From Gemmatimonadaceae bacterium (lineage in GTDB: Bacteria > Gemmatimonadota > Gemmatimonadetes > Gemmatimonadales > Gemmatimonadaceae), in NCBI GenBank assembly GCA_016720905.1, contig JADKJT010000002.1, positions 248,001 to 312,000 of the forward strand: a DNA stretch of 64,000 nt, in the 5' to 3' direction. Below are positions 1 through 8,236 of the stretch, piece after piece. Each line of letters begins with the position of its first letter. Position 1 is the stretch's first letter. Made by a program: the position numbers and the translations under genes. The notes beneath the pieces are model-generated. The model was not told the DNA's origin. It searched no databases and saw nothing but the letters and a program-made list of their open reading frames with translations.

Positions 1-1
1 A

Positions 2-289
2 TGGGTGAAGACGGTGGATCGCGCCCTCGCCATGAACGCGTCGCGCTATGTGCCCGGGCACGGGTTCATCGAAGACCCGGCCACGTCGCGCGAGGAACTG
101 GTGACGTTTCGCGAGTCGTTGCGCGCCGTCATCGCCGAAGTCACGCGACTGCGCGCGTTGGGCCTGTCGGCCGACGACGCGGTGAAGCAGGCGCAGTGGG
201 GCCCGTATGCCGGTTGGTTTCTGGCCGACCAGCAGGCACCGGTTGCGGTCCGCAAGGTGTATGAAGAACTCGCCGGGACACTCAAATGA
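2..289 (+). CDS. MBL-fold metallo-hydrolase, C-terminal fragment
   Basis: The reading frame is open from the left edge (frame starts W-V-K-T-V-D), so this is the last ~95 residues of a longer gene. The segment YVPGHG followed by a long helical tail ending in VYEEL is typical of the C-terminus of secreted metallo-beta-lactamase-fold hydrolases, where the His of PGHG is usually a late metal-binding residue. The catalytic HxHxDH motif would lie outside the window. The stop overlaps the next start (ATGA at 286-289), so the two genes are probably co-translated. Substrate unknown. Confidence 0.6.
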   Translation, partial: WVKTVDRALAMNASRYVPGHGFIEDPATSREELVTFRESLRAVIAEVTRLRALGLSADDAVKQAQWGPYAGWFLADQQAPVAVRKVYEELAGTLK

Positions 290-720
290 CCATGCAATTC
301 CCTTTCCGCGCCGTCTTTGCGTGCGCAAGTGTCTGTCTTCTCGCGATCGTGCCTACGGCGCAGGCGCAGAAGCTCACCAAGATCGGCGCAACGTCGGTTG
401 GCACACCGGTGATGCTCGAAGCGCGATCGGTGACACGTGCCGGCGACGTCGTCACCGCCACCGTGCGCGCGGTGCTGCAGCCGCCCATGAAGTCACCCAA
501 GGGCGACTACCGCAGCACACGATCGGTCGCGCTCTTCAACTGCGCCGAGCAGACGGTGGCGACGAAAGAGCGGTGGTTTTACTACGACGAGAAGGGTACG
601 AAGGAAGCCCGGCATGACAAGCCGGGGATTCCGGGCTTCGGTCCAACCATCAAGGGGTCGCTGGCCGATGTCGCCTTGGTGTACCTCTGTACGGCGGGCG
701 GCAAGTCGGGGGCGCGGTAG
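286..720 (+). CDS. Small secreted protein, surface-adhesin E-like
   Basis: A 144-residue protein with a clear signal peptide (residues ~1-28, ending TAQAQ). The mature part has two cysteines (in FNC and LYLC-like contexts), several short beta-strand-like stretches, and a W-F-Y-Y segment. The pattern recalls the small PF16747 (surface-adhesin protein E) fold: conserved Cys pair, K/R-S-x-x-x-x-x-x-C strand, then W. This is resemblance by eye only. The ATG overlaps the stop of the preceding MBL-fold gene. It ends 34 bp before the convergent pantothenate kinase gene. Confidence 0.5.
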   Translation: MTMQFPFRAVFACASVCLLAIVPTAQAQKLTKIGATSVGTPVMLEARSVTRAGDVVTATVRAVLQPPMKSPKGDYRSTRSVALFNCAEQTVATKERWFYYDEKGTKEARHDKPGIPGFGPTIKGSLADVALVYLCTAGGKSGAR

Positions 721-754
721 CGCGTATCAGCGCATGACGGTTTCGCACAGACCC

Positions 755-1579
755 CTACATCCCTTCAGCCACCAGGAGTGCGCCCGTGGCCGTCGCATAG
801 CCCCCGAACTCCGGCACCTGCAGCGTCGCACCGTAGAATTGCCCCACCAGTCGGAACGTCTCGCGAACACTGGACAGGTCCGACAGATGTCCGACAATCA
901 CGATGTGCTCCTGCTGCGTGGCGCGCGCCGCGTTGATGGCGATGATGGCAATCACCTGCCCCACCATGTTCACCAGGGCCGCCGCCGTATCGGCCGGCGT
1001 GGCGGCCATCGGCTCACGCGCCACACGCCCGAAGTTCACGGCCGTGGTGTCGGGTGGCAGTGACCCGATGGCGCCACCAAGAATCTCGCCGATGGTGAGA
1101 TTGAGTTCGGTTGGACTCCCGACGAGTGCCAGCTGGTCCAGGACATGCGGGTCGGTGATGTCGAGCAACATGCGCCCCAGACCCACCAGAGTACCGCCGC
1201 CAACCCCGGTACCGGTCACGTGACGGGCTCCGTCAGGTCCGGCGACCACGACTGCCGTCCCTGACCCTGCGCTGGTCACCACCGCGCGATCGAGGCCAGC
1301 CAGCGCGAGGCCGCCACGGCCGATCGCCTGCACTTCATCGACGCGATGCACGGTGCGTTCGTCGATCGCGGTTGGGAGTCGTTCGCGATTGCCGCCGGTC
1401 ACCGCGATCCACCCGACGTCACGTGGTGACAATCCGCCGTGCGCCAGCACCTCTCGCACACGCCGTTCGTCTGGCTGTCCGCGGCTTGGCACATTCCATC
1501 GACGAAGCGCGGCGCCAGTCCTGACGACCACGTCCGTGTTGCTGGCACCGAAGTCGATGGCGACCACGGAGCGATTCAT
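755..1579 (-). CDS. coaW: Type II pantothenate kinase
   Basis: Phosphorylates pantothenate with ATP, the first step of coenzyme A synthesis, in the cytoplasm. The 274-residue protein has the actin-like ATPase motifs of the Fumble/CoaW family: the N-terminal phosphate loop AIDFGASNTDVVV (~7-19), a DEVQA segment (~81-85) that carries the presumed catalytic Glu, and the family signature GTGVGGGTLVGLG (~123-135). Start chosen at the ATG at 1579, because it places the phosphate loop at the usual distance from the N-terminus. An in-frame ATG at 1597 would add six residues. Neither start has a strong ribosome-binding site. Divergent from the TonB-type receptor. Type II enzymes are classically known from staphylococci and eukaryotes and are usually not feedback-inhibited by CoA. 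Confidence 0.8.
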   Translation of the reverse strand: MNRSVVAIDFGASNTDVVVRTGAALRRWNVPSRGQPDERRVREVLAHGGLSPRDVGWIAVTGGNRERLPTAIDERTVHRVDEVQAIGRGGLALAGLDRAVVTSAGSGTAVVVAGPDGARHVTGTGVGGGTLVGLGRMLLDITDPHVLDQLALVGSPTELNLTIGEILGGAIGSLPPDTTAVNFGRVAREPMAATPADTAAALVNMVGQVIAIIAINAARATQQEHIVIVGHLSDLSSVRETFRLVGQFYGATLQVPEFGGYATATGALLVAEGM

Positions 1580-1827
1580 GGCGATCGGCGAACTCATGCA
1601 CAACGCTGCCGCCGGTACCACGTCTCCGCAAGCAGCGCGCTCAAGGCCGGCGTGGCCGGAACCTTTGACGTCATGGCAGCGTATTGACCTCGTTTCGTGC
1701 CGTCCGCGACGCATGACGCGCTCTGCCGTGCGCTTCCTTGCTGACTGAACGATTGTGCGGCACTCGCTGTCCAATGCTGTGCTCGTCCCGCGCTCCCCCT
1801 TCCGCTCCGGGAACTGATCAACTGCCT

Positions 1828-4800
1828 ATGCGTCCACTATTCGGGATTCTCCTGTCTGTGCTGTGCCTCGTCGTCCTGCCAGAGCAACTGGCCGCACAGG
1901 TTGACGTCATTCGCGGCAAGGTCACCAGCGCCGACGGAGCGCCCTTGAGTGGCGTGCGGATCACCGCCACGTCGATTCCCGGCAATGTCACGCGCACCGC
2001 GCGCACCGACAGTCGGGGCAGCTTTCAGATTGCGTTTCCCGGTGGCCAGGGCGACTACATGATGGGCTACGCGCTGGTCGGGTACGCCTTTCGTCAGTTC
2101 GAGATCAAGCGAACCGTGGACGAAGACGTGCTCGTTGCCGACACGCGACTCCAGCCCATGCAGCTGGACACGGTGGTCACCACCGCACCCGTGCAGCAGC
2201 GGGTGAGCCGCTACAATGCCGCGACACCCGATGTGAGTGGCACCGAGCGTCAGGTCCCTTCCAATGCACTGCCACCGGAGTTGCAGGGAAATCTCGCGGC
2301 CATCGCGGCGTCACTGCCGGGCGTGACCCTCGTCCCGGGCACGGACGGGGGAGCCGACGGCTTCTCGGTGCTGGGACTCGGTGCCGATGCGAACACGACC
2401 ACGCTCAACGGCCTCACCTTCGGCGCCAACGGGTTGCCGCGCGACGCTGCCGTGTCGTCATCGCTCACCACGTCGCCATTCGATCCGTCGCGCGGTGGGT
2501 TCAGCGGTGGCAATCTCAATCTGCGCTCCGGGTCCGGTTCGAACTTCCTGAATCGCGGCATGAGCATCGTCACCAACACGCCACAGCTGCAGTGGACCGA
2601 TCGTGCCGCGCAAGCGCTGGGCACGGAATTCACCAACATCTCCATCGGTGGCCTGACCTCTGGACCGATCAAGCTGAACAAGGCGTTCTACAATGTGTCG
2701 TATCAGTTTGACCACAATACGCGCGCCAACCAGACGTTGCTCAATACGGGCGCCTTGGGGCTGCAAACGGCTGGCGTGGCACAAGACTCGGTGACGCGAT
2801 TCCTTGGCATTCTCGATCAACGCGGCATTCCGCGATTCGCCGGCCCCGATCGACAGAGTCGGTTCAACAAAAATGGCAGTCTGTTCGGCAGCATCGACAT
2901 CCAGCCACCCAATGCCGTCAATGGCGACTCGTACAGCATCGCGTTCAACGGCAACTTCGGCAAACAGAGTCCGGTGGGCGGCGGTGCCACCCAACTGGCG
3001 TCGAGCAGCGGCGATCGCGTCAACTGGGGCGGCGGCGCGCAACTGCGCACCAATCGGTACTTCGGGCTCATTCTCAGCGAGTCGTCCGTGGGATTGAACA
3101 TCGCCCGCAACTATGGCGAGGCCTATCTCGACCTGCCCTCCGGACGCGTGCGCGTCAATTCGATTCTTGAGAACGGGGCCAGTGGCGTGCAAAGCCTCGG
3201 CTTCGGCGGAAATCAGGGATTGTTCGGAGCGTCGCGCACGGTCGGTGCCACGGCCCAGAACACGCTCTCGTGGTTTGATGATGCCAACAAGCACCGCGTC
3301 AAGCTCACCACGGAGTTGCAGTACAATGGCTCGCAGCAGAATCTCGCCAACAACCTGCTGGGCAGCTTCTCGTACAATTCGCTGGCCGATTTCGAGGCCG
3401 GACGCCCTGCCTCGTTTACGCGACAACTCACGGCGCGCCAGCGCACCACGGGCCAGTACACGGGCGCCGTCGCGTTGGGTGACTCCTGGCGGCGCACACC
3501 CAACGTGCAAATCCAGTACGGCATTCGCGTGGAGAACACGCAATACGGCCAACGCCCCCAGTACAACGCTGATGTGTCGCGACTGTTCGATCGCCGCAAT
3601 GATCGGGTGCCGACCCCGATTGCCATCAGCCCGCGTATCGGATTTTCCTGGACCCTGGGGACATCGAACGATATCGCGGCGTTCACGGGCGGCTTTCGCG
3701 CGCCACGCGCCGTGATTCGCGGCGGCATCGGTGTGTTCGCCAATGGTTCGGCCGGCGGACAGCTGGGCAGCGCACTGGACAACACGGGACTTGCCTCCGG
3801 GGTGCAGCAACTCGTCTGCAGTGGCGATGCGGTGCCGGTTCCCGATTGGAGTGGCTATTCGAACAATCGCTCCGCCATCCCCGAGCGCTGTGCCGATGGC
3901 ACCAACGGCACCGTGTTCGCCAATGCCTCGCCCAATGTGGTGCTGTTTGCCAGGCATTTCGCGCCGCAACGTTCCGTACGATCGAATCTGTCGTGGCAGG
4001 GGCCCATTCTCGATGCACGCTATTCGTTGAACGCCGAAGGGACCTGGGCCCTCAATCTCAATCAGCAGCAAACGGTCGACCTGAACTTCCGCGCTGACCG
4101 GCAGTTCGGTCTCGACCTTGAGAGTGGTCGTCCGGTATACGTCGCGTCCACCAGCATCGATCCGATCACCGGAGCGATTGCCTCGCGCGATGCCCGCATC
4201 TCGTCGCTGTTCAATCGCGTGAGCGAACTGCGTTCGGATATCCGGTCAACCACGTCGCAGCTTCAACTGCGCCTTTCGCCGATCCAGCGCACACCAGCGC
4301 ACTTCGGATGGAGCGCCGCGTATACCCTCACCTATGTTCGCGAACAGGTGCCGGGCTTTCAAAGCACGGCTGGCAATCCGTTGGGATCGGAGTGGGCCGT
4401 CTCCACGACAGGGCCCCACCAGCTCAGTTACAACCTGCGCTACAACTTCTTCGATTACATCACGGTCAACTGGAACGGGCAGTTCCGATCGGGCAATGCG
4501 TTCACACCCACGGTGGCGGGCGATATCAACGGCGACGGGTACTCCAACGACCGCGCCTTCATCTACGACCCGAGTGCGGTGGGTGACGCGGCGCTGGCCA
4601 GTGGATTGCAGCAGCTCTTCTCCACGCTGCCTGGGAGTACGCGTTCGTGTCTCGACCGGCAGCTCGGCCGGGTGGCCGAGCGCAACAGCTGCCGAGGCCC
4701 GTGGAGTTCGAGTGCCTCCATGACCATCACGTTGGATCGCGCGAAGTTCAGGATGCCGCAGCGCGCATCACTGAACTTTTCATTGTCCAATCCATTGGGC

Positions 4801-5547
4801 GCTGCCGACCTCGCTTTGAATGGGTCGGGCAACCTCAAAGGGTGGGGGCAGAGTCCGTTCCCCGATCAGTCGTTGTTTTATGTGCGCGGATTCGATCCGA
4901 TCACCCGGCGCTACAAGTACGAGGTGAACCAGCGATTCGGACAGACCAGGCCGCAGTTCCTGACCCTGCGGTCGCCGGTGACGATGACCGTATCGATGAG
5001 AATCGACCTGGGCCCCACGCGTGAACGCCAGACCATCACGCAGCAACTCCGCGCCGGTCGTCAGACACCGGGAACGCGCATCAACGAGGCCAACTTCCGG
5101 CAGTTCGGCACGAATAGCGTGCTCAATCCGATGACGCAGATCATTCGGCAACAGGATTCGTTGCGCCTCACCTCGGTGCAAGCCGATAGCATTGCCTCCA
5201 TGAATCGCCGCTACACCTATCGCACGGATTCGTTGTGGACGCCGGTGGCGCAATATCTCGCATCGCTTCCCGAGCGGTATCAACTTGATCAGGCCTTTGA
5301 TCGCTACCTGCGTGCGCGAAGGGCGCAGGTGGACCTGTTGATCGGCACCGTCAAGGCGGTGTCCGACCTGCTCACCGCCGAGCAGAAGCGCAAACTCCCG
5401 TCGCAGATCACCAATTCGCTCGATCCGCGCTATCTCAATCAGATTCGCGAAGGCAGCGGCATCTACGTGTCGAGTGGCGGTGGTGGATTCGGCGGCTTCG
5501 GCGGTTTCGGCGGGCCTCCTGAAGGATTCGTGGTCCTGAGTCGCTGA
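1828..5547 (+). CDS. TonB-dependent receptor-like outer-membrane protein
   Basis: A 1239-residue outer-membrane protein. The start at 1828 gives a clean signal peptide (residues 1-23, ending LAAQ); an upstream in-frame ATG at 1738 would bury it. Next comes a carboxypeptidase-regulatory-like beta-sandwich (~26-110, VIRGKVTSADGAPLSGV), then a plug-like region (~140-235, with LPGVTLVPGTDGG and NGLTFG), then a long barrel region rich in alternating aromatic and polar residues. An EF-hand-like DINGDGYSNDRAF sits near residue ~905. The C-terminus carries a Gly/Phe-rich tail (~1212-1230). Substrate not predictable. Its stop and the next start share one base (TGATG), so the pair is probably translationally coupled and works together at the cell surface. 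Confidence 0.8.
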   Translation: MRPLFGILLSVLCLVVLPEQLAAQVDVIRGKVTSADGAPLSGVRITATSIPGNVTRTARTDSRGSFQIAFPGGQGDYMMGYALVGYAFRQFEIKRTVDEDVLVADTRLQPMQLDTVVTTAPVQQRVSRYNAATPDVSGTERQVPSNALPPELQGNLAAIAASLPGVTLVPGTDGGADGFSVLGLGADANTTTLNGLTFGANGLPRDAAVSSSLTTSPFDPSRGGFSGGNLNLRSGSGSNFLNRGMSIVTNTPQLQWTDRAAQALGTEFTNISIGGLTSGPIKLNKAFYNVSYQFDHNTRANQTLLNTGALGLQTAGVAQDSVTRFLGILDQRGIPRFAGPDRQSRFNKNGSLFGSIDIQPPNAVNGDSYSIAFNGNFGKQSPVGGGATQLASSSGDRVNWGGGAQLRTNRYFGLILSESSVGLNIARNYGEAYLDLPSGRVRVNSILENGASGVQSLGFGGNQGLFGASRTVGATAQNTLSWFDDANKHRVKLTTELQYNGSQQNLANNLLGSFSYNSLADFEAGRPASFTRQLTARQRTTGQYTGAVALGDSWRRTPNVQIQYGIRVENTQYGQRPQYNADVSRLFDRRNDRVPTPIAISPRIGFSWTLGTSNDIAAFTGGFRAPRAVIRGGIGVFANGSAGGQLGSALDNTGLASGVQQLVCSGDAVPVPDWSGYSNNRSAIPERCADGTNGTVFANASPNVVLFARHFAPQRSVRSNLSWQGPILDARYSLNAEGTWALNLNQQQTVDLNFRADRQFGLDLESGRPVYVASTSIDPITGAIASRDARISSLFNRVSELRSDIRSTTSQLQLRLSPIQRTPAHFGWSAAYTLTYVREQVPGFQSTAGNPLGSEWAVSTTGPHQLSYNLRYNFFDYITVNWNGQFRSGNAFTPTVAGDINGDGYSNDRAFIYDPSAVGDAALASGLQQLFSTLPGSTRSCLDRQLGRVAERNSCRGPWSSSASMTITLDRAKFRMPQRASLNFSLSNPLGAADLALNGSGNLKGWGQSPFPDQSLFYVRGFDPITRRYKYEVNQRFGQTRPQFLTLRSPVTMTVSMRIDLGPTRERQTITQQLRAGRQTPGTRINEANFRQFGTNSVLNPMTQIIRQQDSLRLTSVQADSIASMNRRYTYRTDSLWTPVAQYLASLPERYQLDQAFDRYLRARRAQVDLLIGTVKAVSDLLTAEQKRKLPSQITNSLDPRYLNQIREGSGIYVSSGGGGFGGFGGFGGPPEGFVVLSR

Positions 5548-7049
5548 TGCATTCCTTCATCTTTCCTCGCCCAATGCGACGCATCCTCGTCGGTACGTGC
5601 CTGGCGTTCGTGTCGTCGTCCGTGGTGACCGCGCAGGCTGGCGCACCGGCGGTGGCGCCACCCCTCCCGGGTCCCGCCGTCCGGCGCATCGAGAGCGCGC
5701 AGGCGATCAGCAAGGAACCGCTGGGCGCCATTACCAATGTGCGCCATCTCTCCGACGGTCGTGTCCTGCTGAACGACGGCACCCGTCGTCGACTGCTCAT
5801 GCTCGACAGCACCCTCACGCAGGTCACCGTCGTCCTCGACTCGCTGACCGAGGTGCAGAACGCGTATGGCACACGCGCCGGTGCGATGTTGGCTTATCGC
5901 GGTGACTCGACGGTGTTCATCGATCCGGCAACATTGGCGATGCTGTTTCTCGACGGTGCAGGCAACATCGTGCGCGTGCGAGCCGTGCCGCGCGCACAGG
6001 ATATCAATGGAATCACCAATCCTGCCTTTCAGGCCGGTGTGCCGGGGTTCGATGCCCGTGGGCGTTTTATTTACCGGATTGCCGCCACGGCCGCGCCGCC
6101 GGCCGTCGCGCCGCCGCCCGGAATGCCGTACTTCCCCTCACCGCCAGACTCGGCGTTCGTGGTCGCTGTCAATCTCGATTCGCGAAAATCCGACACACTG
6201 GGCGTCGTGCGCATCCCCAGACAGGTGTACTCCCTGCGCATGGATCAGGAGTTCGGCTTCAGTATCAACATGGTCCCCAATCCGCTGCCACTCACCGATG
6301 ACTGGGCGCTGCTGAGTGAAGGCTCCGTCGCGTTCCTTCGAGGGATCGACTATCGCGTGGACTTTCGTGCGCCCGACGGCACCCTCACGTCGTCGGACAA
6401 GCTGCCGTTTCCCTGGGTTCGCCTGACCGAAGACGACAAGGTCCGCTTCGCTGATTCGGCGAAGGCCGTGCAAATCAAGAATGCACAAACGGACTTTGCC
6501 ACGCAGATGGTGGCATGGTCGAACCTGTTGAACAAACCGTATCCGGCCACGTTTACGCCGCCCGAAGGCTACGTGCCACCTGCCGGTTTGCCGAAGGACT
6601 GGATTCTGCCCAAGGGCGTGTCGTTTCCAGGCAATTACGTGCCGGCGTGCCCGCCCGGAACCCCACCGCCCGCACCAAGCGGGACCGGGCCGCCCAGTTG
6701 CACGCAGACGTACTTCAGCGAGATGTACGGCAGCGGCTACACGCCGCCCGCCCCCACGTACCGGGCGCCGACACTGGTCCGACCGCGTGACTTGCCCGAT
6801 TACAAACCGCCTGTGGGAACCTCAGCGGTTCGCGCGGACGCTGACGGCAACCTCTGGGTGCGCACCATTCTGATGCGTCCGTCGCCAGGCGGCGTGATTT
6901 ACGACCTCATCAACCGAAAGGGCGAGTTGTTTGATCGCATCCAGTTGCCCACTGGCTATCAACTGGTGGGTTTCGGGCAGGGGAAACTGGTGTACCTCAG
7001 CAACCGCGATGCGACCGGGCTGCATTTGTCGCGGGTGCGGCTTAAGTAG
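5547..7049 (+). CDS. Secreted protein, beta-propeller-like, function unknown
   Basis: A 500-residue protein with a signal peptide (~1-30; an alternative start at 5574, MRRILVG, would shorten the n-region). The N-terminal half has repeated short strands of the kind LSDGRVLLNDGTRRRLLMLD and FIDPATLAMLFLDGAGNIVRV, as in six-bladed propellers. Proline-rich inserts occur at ~187-200 and ~335-410. The C-terminal part returns to the propeller pattern (DADGNLWVRT, GELFDRIQLP). No catalytic motif recognised. The start overlaps the receptor stop by one base, so it may be an accessory lipid- or periplasm-side partner of that receptor (inference). A strong hairpin repeat begins directly after its stop. 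Confidence 0.65.
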   Translation: MHSFIFPRPMRRILVGTCLAFVSSSVVTAQAGAPAVAPPLPGPAVRRIESAQAISKEPLGAITNVRHLSDGRVLLNDGTRRRLLMLDSTLTQVTVVLDSLTEVQNAYGTRAGAMLAYRGDSTVFIDPATLAMLFLDGAGNIVRVRAVPRAQDINGITNPAFQAGVPGFDARGRFIYRIAATAAPPAVAPPPGMPYFPSPPDSAFVVAVNLDSRKSDTLGVVRIPRQVYSLRMDQEFGFSINMVPNPLPLTDDWALLSEGSVAFLRGIDYRVDFRAPDGTLTSSDKLPFPWVRLTEDDKVRFADSAKAVQIKNAQTDFATQMVAWSNLLNKPYPATFTPPEGYVPPAGLPKDWILPKGVSFPGNYVPACPPGTPPPAPSGTGPPSCTQTYFSEMYGSGYTPPAPTYRAPTLVRPRDLPDYKPPVGTSAVRADADGNLWVRTILMRPSPGGVIYDLINRKGELFDRIQLPTGYQLVGFGQGKLVYLSNRDATGLHLSRVRLK

Positions 7050-7128
7050 ACGGGAGACGGGAGACGGCAAGACGGGAGACGGGAGACGGCAAAACGGGAG
7101 ACATCCGTTGCCGGACGTCTCCCGTTTT
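7050..7128. repeat. GGGAGAC palindromic repeat, copy 1
   Basis: Tandem GGGAGAC heptamers (interrupted by GGCAA) form the left side. The 3' part folds into a near-perfect hairpin at 7091-7128: arms AAAACGGGAGAC and GTCTCCCGTTTT, extended by TCCG/CGGA across one A-C mismatch, with a four-base loop. For the plus-strand gene ending at 7049 the hairpin is followed by TTTT, so this copy looks like an intrinsic terminator. Confidence 0.85.
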
Positions 7129-7226
7129 AGTACCTGGTACCCGGTACTTAGTACTTGGTACTTGGTACTTGGTACTTGGTACTTGGTACTTGGTACTTAG
7201 TACTTAGTACTTGGTACTTAGTACTC
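7129..7226. repeat. GGTACTT/AGTACTT heptamer tandem array
   Basis: Fourteen head-to-tail 7-bp units, mostly GGTACTT with some AGTACTT and terminal variants (AGTACCT, GGTACCC, AGTACTC). It fills the convergent junction between the plus-strand gene ending at 7049 and the minus-strand gene ending at 7229. A second array of the same family is at 45934-45975. The unit contains the palindrome GTAC. Confidence 0.95.
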
Positions 7227-7228
7227 AG

Positions 7229-7615
7229 CTACTTCTTTCTCGTCGCCACGAACGGGAATCCACCCATACCGGCCGCCTCGATCGTGCCGCCCAGATTGTC
7301 CGCGTCCTTGAGCGCGCCGATCACCTGCAGCGACAGCTGCTGGCCGCCCATGTCGATGCCGAAGCTGACCTTGATCGAATCGCCCTTCACCATGCCGGAC
7401 ACCGGCGCGTTGCCGATTTCGGACTGGAATTCACCGGAAATCGTGTCGCCGGTCTGCTTGAGCGTCAGCATCGAGTTCATTGGCCCCTGCGGGCCTTCCA
7501 CGGTCACATTCCACGCGCCGCTGAAATCAGCAAGGATGCGTTGAGCAGTTGCGGTCGCGGCGCCGAAAAACAGGGCGGCCACGACGGACAGGCGAGCGAT
7601 ACGTTGTCTGGTCAT
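7229..7615 (-). CDS. Small secreted beta-rich protein, paralogue A
   Basis: A 128-residue protein with a signal peptide (~1-24, ending TATAQ). The mature part reads as a small up-and-down beta-barrel: FSGAWNVTVEG, SMLTLKQTGDTISGEF, VSGMVKGDSIKVSF, GTIEAAGMG. The start at 7615 (MTRQRIARL) is preferred because it begins the signal peptide; the frame extends upstream without one. It is clearly related to the gene at 11585-11962 (shared AQRIL.D.(S/T)G.W, LKQ.G, V(K)KDSI and GT motifs). The fold resembles small lipid- or ligand-binding barrels, but function is unknown. Possibly in one transcript with the RidA gene 37 bp upstream. Confidence 0.7.
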   Translation of the reverse strand: MTRQRIARLSVVAALFFGAATATAQRILADFSGAWNVTVEGPQGPMNSMLTLKQTGDTISGEFQSEIGNAPVSGMVKGDSIKVSFGIDMGGQQLSLQVIGALKDADNLGGTIEAAGMGGFPFVATRKK

Positions 7616-7652
7616 GGGCAGTTCTGGAGAGTGGGAATACAGGCTGATGCGA

Positions 7653-8078
7653 TCAGCCGGGACGACGAGCAACAAGCTCGATTTCAACCTCTGCGCCGAG
7701 TGGAAGTCCGGCGACAGCGACGGTCGTGCGTGCAGGATATGGTGCCGTGAACCGTTCTTTGTAGGCCTGGTTCATGGCGGCAAAATTCGCCATGTCCGTA
7801 AGATAGACGTTGCACTTTACCACGTCATCCATGGTCAGTCCGGCATCCTCCAGAACCAACTGGAGGTTGTCGAAGGCGCGGTGAGTCTGGGCTTCGACAT
7901 CCCCTGATACCAACTGGCCCGTGCCGGGGTCCACCGGCGTCTGGCCGGACAGGAAAAGCTGACGTCCCGACCAGACAGCGTGGGAGTACGGCCCGAGCGC
8001 CGCCGGGCCCCGCGGACTGGCAGCCGCCTTGCGGGCAGACGCCTTTGGGGGCTTGGGCGTGGCAGGTTTACGAGGCAT
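7653..8078 (-). CDS. RidA family enamine/imine deaminase
   Basis: A 141-residue protein of the YjgF/YER057c/UK114 family, which hydrolyses reactive enamine/imine intermediates released by PLP enzymes. Visible family features are GPYSHAVWSGRQLFLSGQTP (~29-48), the segment LVLEDAGLTMDDVVKCNVYLTD, and the C-terminal PARTTVAVAGLPLGAEVEIE, which carries the substrate-binding Arg. A Lys/Ala/Pro-rich N-terminal extension of about 25 residues is not part of the fold. Start at 8078 is supported by an AGGAG ribosome-binding site eight bases upstream. Confidence 0.9.
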   Translation of the reverse strand: MPRKPATPKPPKASARKAAASPRGPAALGPYSHAVWSGRQLFLSGQTPVDPGTGQLVSGDVEAQTHRAFDNLQLVLEDAGLTMDDVVKCNVYLTDMANFAAMNQAYKERFTAPYPARTTVAVAGLPLGAEVEIELVARRPG

Positions 8079-8236
8079 TGGCAGACTCCTGAGATCGGCT
8101 TGGCGCCGGAGTGATTGGTGCTTTTGGCCGTGAGGTCGGGAGCCGTGTGGCCGTACGCCGCCAGCGACTCCCGGGTTGCAGATACCGAAGCTTACAGCAA
8201 TACGGGGTTCGTTGCCGTCCGGGCCCGCTCCTCCCG

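Noticed and set aside
2458..4071. A 537-codon open frame on the minus strand under the TonB-type receptor
   Set aside because: It mirrors the receptor gene, has no recognisable domain, and Arg/Ala-rich composition typical of antisense frames in GC-rich DNA.
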